In this document: positions 22,128 to 25,973 of the stretch, one piece after another
Layout of the letters: every line of letters starts with the position of its first letter
How positions within the stretch are numbered: position 1 is the first letter of the stretch
From: an uncultured Lachnospiraceae bacterium
GTDB lineage: Bacteria; Bacillota; Clostridia; Lachnospirales; Lachnospiraceae
Assembly: GCA_946183625.1 (NCBI GenBank)
Contig: CAMHCL010000006.1
Coordinates: forward strand, 1 to 25,973
Reading direction: 5' to 3'
DNA: 25,973 nt
Notes under the pieces: generated by a model
What the model was told of the DNA's origin: nothing
The model's database searches: none
Seen by the model: the letters and a program-made list of their open reading frames with translations, nothing else
Translations under genes and position numbers: made by a program

Positions 22128-22155
22128 ATCATAGCAAAAAATGGGCAAAACTCAA
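22128..22155 (-). promoter_or_regulatory. Possible promoter of the AraC regulator gene
   Basis: On the minus strand TTGAGT (22155-22150) and TATGAT (22133-22128) are 16 bases apart, giving a ~85-base leader. A TATAAT nearer the gene (within the last ~25 bases) lacks a -35. Confidence 0.4.
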
Positions 22156-22232
22156 TAAATATCTGCTGTTTTTTTAAACTTATGTATTTTATTCTAGAAG
22201 TAGCGAGCATTGAGCATGAAAGGAGATTTCAT

Positions 22233-23408
22233 ATGGAAAATTTTGAATTTTATTCACCTACATATTTTGTGTTTGGAAAGGATACAGAGCAACAGGCAGG
22301 CAAATATATAAAACAATTTGGTGGTACAAAAGTTTTAATTCATTATGGTGGAGAGAGCGCTAAGAAATCCGGACTTCTTGACAGAGTTGAGGAGTCACTT
22401 AAGGGCGAAGGTATTCCTTATGTGACTCTTGGCGGGGTTAAGCCGAACCCCAGAAGTGGACTGGTATACGAAGGTATCGAACTCTGCAAGAAAGAGGGTG
22501 TGGACTTCATTCTTGCAGTGGGCGGTGGCAGTGTTATCGATTCCTCCAAAGCCATCGCTGCGGGTGTTGTCTATGATGGAGATTTCTGGGATTTCTATAG
22601 TGGAAAACCGATAGAGAAAGCCCTGCCTGTTGGAACTGTACTTACAATTGCAGCTGCGGGAAGTGAAGGCAGTCCTGATTCCGTTATCACTAAGGAAGAG
22701 GGAATGTTTAAGCGTGGTGCGAGTGGAAATGCAATTCGTCCGAGATTTAGTATTTTGAATCCGGCACTCACACAGACCCTTCCACCGCACCAGACTGCAG
22801 CTGGAATAACTGATATCATGGCTCATCTCTATGAGAGATATCTGACTAATACCAAAGAGGTTGAGGTTACGGACAGACTTATCGAGGCGCTGCTTCTTAC
22901 CATGAAGCACGAGGGACCAAGGGTAATAGCTGATCCGAATAATTACGAAGCAAGGGCAAATATCATGTGGGCAGGAATGGTGGCTCATAATAATACCTGC
23001 GGAGTAGGAAGAAGTCAGGATTGGAACAGCCATAATATCGAGCATGAACTGTCAGCTCTTTATGACTGTGCTCATGGCGCAGGACTTGCAGTTACAATGC
23101 CTGCAGTATTCAAGTATGTAATGAATCATGATGTTATGAGATTCGCAAAGGTTGCTGTAAGAGTATGGGGCTGCCAGATGGATTTCGATCATCCTGAGGT
23201 TACAGCTCTTGAGGGTATCGAAGCCTTCAGGAATTTCCTGATCTCCATAGGAATGCCTAAGAATTTTGAGGAACTGGGAGCAAAGGAAGAGGATATACCG
23301 AAGTTGGTTGAGGTTCTCTGCCGCGGTGATGGAAGAGATGGAACTATTTCGGGATTTGTAACTCTGAATGAAGAGGATTGCACTAAAATCTACCATATGA
23401 TGGTATAA
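22233..23408 (+). CDS. Iron-containing alcohol dehydrogenase (butanol dehydrogenase type)
   Basis: A 391-residue group III dehydrogenase that interconverts alcohols and aldehydes with NAD(P)H. The nucleotide-binding turn GGGSVIDSSKA starts at 97. Metal ligands are Asp194 and His198 in GITDIMAHLYERY, then His267 and His281 in HNIEHELSALYDCAHGAG. The N-terminus FEFYSPTYFVFGKDTEQQAG resembles the BdhA/YugJ subgroup. AAAGGAG at 22219-22225 fixes ATG 22233; an earlier in-frame ATG (22182) has no ribosome site. The epimerase gene begins 13 bases after its stop, so they form an operon under the divergent AraC regulator and end at the terminator 24481-24509. Confidence 0.94.
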   Translation: MENFEFYSPTYFVFGKDTEQQAGKYIKQFGGTKVLIHYGGESAKKSGLLDRVEESLKGEGIPYVTLGGVKPNPRSGLVYEGIELCKKEGVDFILAVGGGSVIDSSKAIAAGVVYDGDFWDFYSGKPIEKALPVGTVLTIAAAGSEGSPDSVITKEEGMFKRGASGNAIRPRFSILNPALTQTLPPHQTAAGITDIMAHLYERYLTNTKEVEVTDRLIEALLLTMKHEGPRVIADPNNYEARANIMWAGMVAHNNTCGVGRSQDWNSHNIEHELSALYDCAHGAGLAVTMPAVFKYVMNHDVMRFAKVAVRVWGCQMDFDHPEVTALEGIEAFRNFLISIGMPKNFEELGAKEEDIPKLVEVLCRGDGRDGTISGFVTLNEEDCTKIYHMMV

Positions 23409-23421
23409 AGGAGAACATTTT

Positions 23422-24444
23422 ATGAAAGCTTTATTTGTGGGTGGCACAGGCACTATAAGCATGGCCATAGTAAAAAGACTTATAAATGAACTGGATTGGG
23501 AGGTCTGGCTCATCAATCGTGGAAACAGAAATTCTGAACTGCCGGATGGCGTGAATCAGATCATTTGCGATATCAATGATGAGGAGACAGTAAGTAAGAA
23601 GCTGGAAGGCATGGAGTTTGATGTGATCGGTGAATTCATCGGATTCACAGTTGATCAGGTGGAACGTGATTACAGACTCTTCAAGGGTAAGACGAAGCAG
23701 TATATCTATATCAGTTCTGCATCGGCATACAACAAGCCTGCAGCCAGCTATGTGATAACAGAAGGAACGACACTTGCTAATCCGCATTGGGAATATTCAC
23801 GCAACAAGATCGCGTGCGAGGAGTTCCTGATGAAGAAGTACCGCGAGGAAGGATTCCCGGTAACTATTGTCAGACCGAGTCATACATATGATGAGAGAAA
23901 TGTACCGCTTGGCGTACATGGCAAGAAGGGCTTCTATCAGGTCATCAAGCGTATGATGGATGGTAAGCCTGTTATCATTCAGGGAGATGGAACATCACTC
24001 TGGACCGCTACATTTAACAAGGATTTCGCAATCGGTTATACAGGACTCATGGGCAACAGACATGCCATAGGTGAGGCGTTCCAGATAACCGGAGATGAGA
24101 CTCTGACATGGAATCAGATATACCAGACTATAGCTGATGCGCTGGGAGTTGAGCTGAAGGCTTACCATGTTGCGTCTGAATATCTGAGTGCTGTTGGCGA
24201 TAAGTATGGCTTCGATTTTGAAGGAAGTCTTACAGGTGATAAGTCCGTATCGGTTGTATTTGACAACAGCAAGCTGAAGAGGGCTGTGCCGGATATGAGG
24301 ACCACAGTCAGATTTGACCAGGGCGTTCGTATCGCACTGGATTACGTACTGTCACATCCTGAATGCCAGGTTGAGGATCCTGAGTTCGATGAGTGGTGTG
24401 ATAAGGTTATCGAGGTTCTGGAGGAGACGAAGAAGAAGTTCTAA
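23422..24444 (+). CDS. NAD-dependent epimerase/dehydratase (extended SDR)
   Basis: A 340-residue extended short-chain dehydrogenase. The Rossmann glycine motif GGTGTI is at 7-12 and the catalytic Tyr/Lys pair is Tyr125 and Lys129 (YSRNK), after the Ser-rich strand IYISSASAY. RPSHTYDERNVPLGVHGKKG and VIIQGDGTSLWTATFNKDFA are typical of sugar-nucleotide-type or CSP41-like members. AAAGGAG lies just before ATG 23422. It is the second gene of the dehydrogenase operon. Substrate unknown; the pairing suggests a carbohydrate or polyol pathway controlled by the AraC regulator. Confidence 0.92.
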   Translation: MKALFVGGTGTISMAIVKRLINELDWEVWLINRGNRNSELPDGVNQIICDINDEETVSKKLEGMEFDVIGEFIGFTVDQVERDYRLFKGKTKQYIYISSASAYNKPAASYVITEGTTLANPHWEYSRNKIACEEFLMKKYREEGFPVTIVRPSHTYDERNVPLGVHGKKGFYQVIKRMMDGKPVIIQGDGTSLWTATFNKDFAIGYTGLMGNRHAIGEAFQITGDETLTWNQIYQTIADALGVELKAYHVASEYLSAVGDKYGFDFEGSLTGDKSVSVVFDNSKLKRAVPDMRTTVRFDQGVRIALDYVLSHPECQVEDPEFDEWCDKVIEVLEETKKKF

Positions 24445-24480
24445 AGGAAGCGGCAGAAATATTAGACTGAAAATAGGAGA

Positions 24481-24509
24481 AGAGCACTCGTAAGGTGCTC
24501 TTTTTTTTT
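24481..24509 (+). terminator. Rho-independent terminator of the dehydrogenase-epimerase operon
   Basis: Perfect 7-bp stem AGAGCAC (24481-24487) with GTGCTCT (24495-24501), 7-base loop, then an uninterrupted run of nine T from 24501 to 24509. Confidence 0.96.
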
Positions 24510-24520
24510 ACACGGTTTAA

Positions 24521-24529
24521 TGGTATAAT
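24521..24529 (+). promoter_or_regulatory. Extended -10 promoter for the LacI-type receptor gene
   Basis: TGGTATAAT at 24521-24529 is a perfect extended -10 just after the terminator; the start point would be near 24536, about 64 bases before ATG 24600. Confidence 0.6.
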
Positions 24530-24599
24530 TAAGAATGAATTTTTGTTGTCTGAAATAGATACAGAAGGTATTACAGAGAAGTATTAATGGGGTTAGAAA

Positions 24600-25973
24600 A
24601 TGACAGATAAGAAAACAATCGGATTTGTAGTAAGTGGGATTATGGACGAGTTCGTGGAGCACCTATGCAAAGGCGTTATAAGTGCAGCGGAGAAGGAAAA
24701 TGTAAACGTAGTAGTAATCCCGGTAAAATACATCGACAGGGAGATGAAGGGTCTTCCTGATCTTCACGAATATCAATATCAAACGAATATCAAAAATATA
24801 ACCTACACCAATGTAGATGTCCTTATAGTATCTATCGATACTATAGCATGCCTGTCAACGGAAGAAGGCAGGAAGCGCTTCATGGATGAATTGGAGAAGA
24901 TAAATGTTCCAATCATTCTTGCAGCATCTAAAATGGACGGCTACCCTGGTGTTGTTTTTGATAATAAAAACGGAATAAATGAAGGTATGAAATACCTGAT
25001 CGAAGAGCTGGGAGTTAAGAACATCTGTATGCTGAAAACTCGTGATCATAATAATGATGGTCATGAGAGATATGAAGCTTATAGAGAAAGTATGGAGAAG
25101 TACGGACTTACTATAGGACCTAACAGTGTGCTCTCGACTAATCTCTCAAGGGACTGTAAGGAAGAGTGCGAATGGCTCATAGATAACAATCCTGATATGG
25201 AAGCAGTTATCTGTGCAAATGATGATGTAGCACTTGCATTTTACGATGTGATGTCTGAGAGAGGACTCGTTCCGGGTAAGGATATCAAGGTCATGGGCTT
25301 TGATAATTCTGTAAAGGGAAGCATGATAACTCCGTCGCTTTCAACAGTAGACGCCAGTGGCAAGAAGCTGGGACATATAGTCTTCAAGATGGTTCGAATG
25401 ATGCTTGAGGGCTGGAGTGTAGGTCAGATGACAGTGCCTACGAGATTTATTCCTAGGGATTCTTTTGGATCGTTGCTTGATAAGGATAATGTAAATGAAC
25501 AGATCCTCGACAAGGATAATCTGGATAAATATTTCCACCGCGTATTCTTTAAATTCGACGATACAGCGGAGAAGGAACATTTCGACATACTCATAGAATA
25601 TAAGACTCTTATGAACATCCTTATCGATTACATTGATGATGCTACCTACAATCCGGACAGGGTTGTATTCCTGAAGAATAAATTAGATGAATTCTTCAGT
25701 ACAGGAGTTCTGGATTATACAGATACGGAAATCCTGTTGGCATATGTGGACAGAGTCAGGGCCGCGGCTATGGAGAGGTTTGATTCTTACGAGCGGAAAT
25801 GTCAGGCCTATGAAACATATAGCATGATACTTGATAAGATAATCAGGACCATGAGAAGCGATGCCCAGGAATATGAGAATATCATGAATGAATCCCTCTT
25901 TACGCTGAAGACTATGGTTGAGGATACGCTGAATTTCAATCAGGGTAATGATGAGAGTTATGCGAACATCGTT
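24600..25973 (+). CDS. LacI-type periplasmic-binding-fold sensor protein, 3' end beyond window
   Basis: The frame is open for 458 codons to the end of the window. It starts directly with a type I periplasmic-binding fold (KKTIGFVVSGIMDEFVEHLC), continuing through VDVLIVSIDT, VPIILAASKMDGYPGVVFDN, MEAVICANDDVALAFYDVMS and KVMGFDNSVKGSMITPSLST, with no helix-turn-helix in front, unlike true LacI regulators, and no signal peptide. From residue ~300 a long charged helical region follows. In Lachnospiraceae this architecture is commonly fused to an output domain such as GGDEF or a histidine kinase; here that part would lie outside. GGGG at 24589-24592 is the ribosome site for ATG 24600. It likely senses a sugar inside the cell. 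Confidence 0.82.
   Translation, partial: MTDKKTIGFVVSGIMDEFVEHLCKGVISAAEKENVNVVVIPVKYIDREMKGLPDLHEYQYQTNIKNITYTNVDVLIVSIDTIACLSTEEGRKRFMDELEKINVPIILAASKMDGYPGVVFDNKNGINEGMKYLIEELGVKNICMLKTRDHNNDGHERYEAYRESMEKYGLTIGPNSVLSTNLSRDCKEECEWLIDNNPDMEAVICANDDVALAFYDVMSERGLVPGKDIKVMGFDNSVKGSMITPSLSTVDASGKKLGHIVFKMVRMMLEGWSVGQMTVPTRFIPRDSFGSLLDKDNVNEQILDKDNLDKYFHRVFFKFDDTAEKEHFDILIEYKTLMNILIDYIDDATYNPDRVVFLKNKLDEFFSTGVLDYTDTEILLAYVDRVRAAAMERFDSYERKCQAYETYSMILDKIIRTMRSDAQEYENIMNESLFTLKTMVEDTLNFNQGNDESYANIV

Overview
The window looks like chromosomal DNA from a low-to-moderate GC Firmicute, most likely a Lachnospiraceae member (Butyrivibrio- or Roseburia-like). This rests on strong AGGAGG-type ribosome sites, consensus sigma-A promoters, clean hairpin-plus-T terminators, a surface protein with Listeria-Bacteroides (InlB B-type) repeats and an AKTGD-type sorting tail, a DUF4143 ATPase, and an HTH-less LacI-type receptor. 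The assignment is inference from protein style. I found no tRNA, rRNA, CRISPR array, transposase or phage structural gene, and no gene-free stretch longer than 300 bases.

Layout. 1-1468: end of a nitroreductase gene, an sfsA gene lacking the usual first ~50 codons, and a coupled YgjP-like metalloprotease gene. 1468-3570: a hairpin element, then a macro-domain protein with a C-terminal helical domain, and a TerY-like VWA protein that ends in a sigma-70 region-4-like helix-turn-helix. 3571-5029: a DUF4143 ATPase behind a duplicated ~44-bp element. 5078-7434: a tiny ORF, an HD hydrolase, a 20-bp-stem hairpin, and an overlapping methyltransferase/SpoU rRNA methyltransferase pair. 7435-8473: an unrecognised 278-residue protein with its own promoter and a strong terminator. 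8594-13995: maf followed 11 bases later by a 1576-residue wall-anchored surface protein. 14179-16521: an acyl-ACP thioesterase and a lipoprotein combining rhodanese, non-specific nuclease and a small Cys-containing tail domain. 16606-18365: a Nudix hydrolase, an AlkZ-related protein and a sugar O-acetyltransferase, tightly packed. 18366-19922: a small zinc-ribbon membrane protein (minus), an S24-type self-cleaving repressor (minus) and a divergent 84-residue protein with a near-perfect promoter. 20048-21070: an aldo/keto reductase with 4Fe-4S motifs, followed by four 24-bp tandem repeats. 21198-24509: an AraC regulator (minus) divergent from an iron alcohol dehydrogenase and an NAD-dependent epimerase, closed by a terminator. 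24600-end: the start of a LacI-type sensory protein that runs off the window.

Most striking. (1) The macro-domain gene beside a VWA gene that carries a sigma-4-like DNA-binding tail suggests an ADP-ribose-linked stress or conflict module. (2) The rhodanese-nuclease lipoprotein is an unusual fusion. (3) The S24 repressor/84-residue pair has paired half-sites around a consensus promoter, resembling an SOS mutagenesis cassette that has lost its polymerase. (4) Two intergenic hairpins share the core GGTGCCTG(C/T)CAC. All functional statements come from reading motifs by eye; no database search was run.
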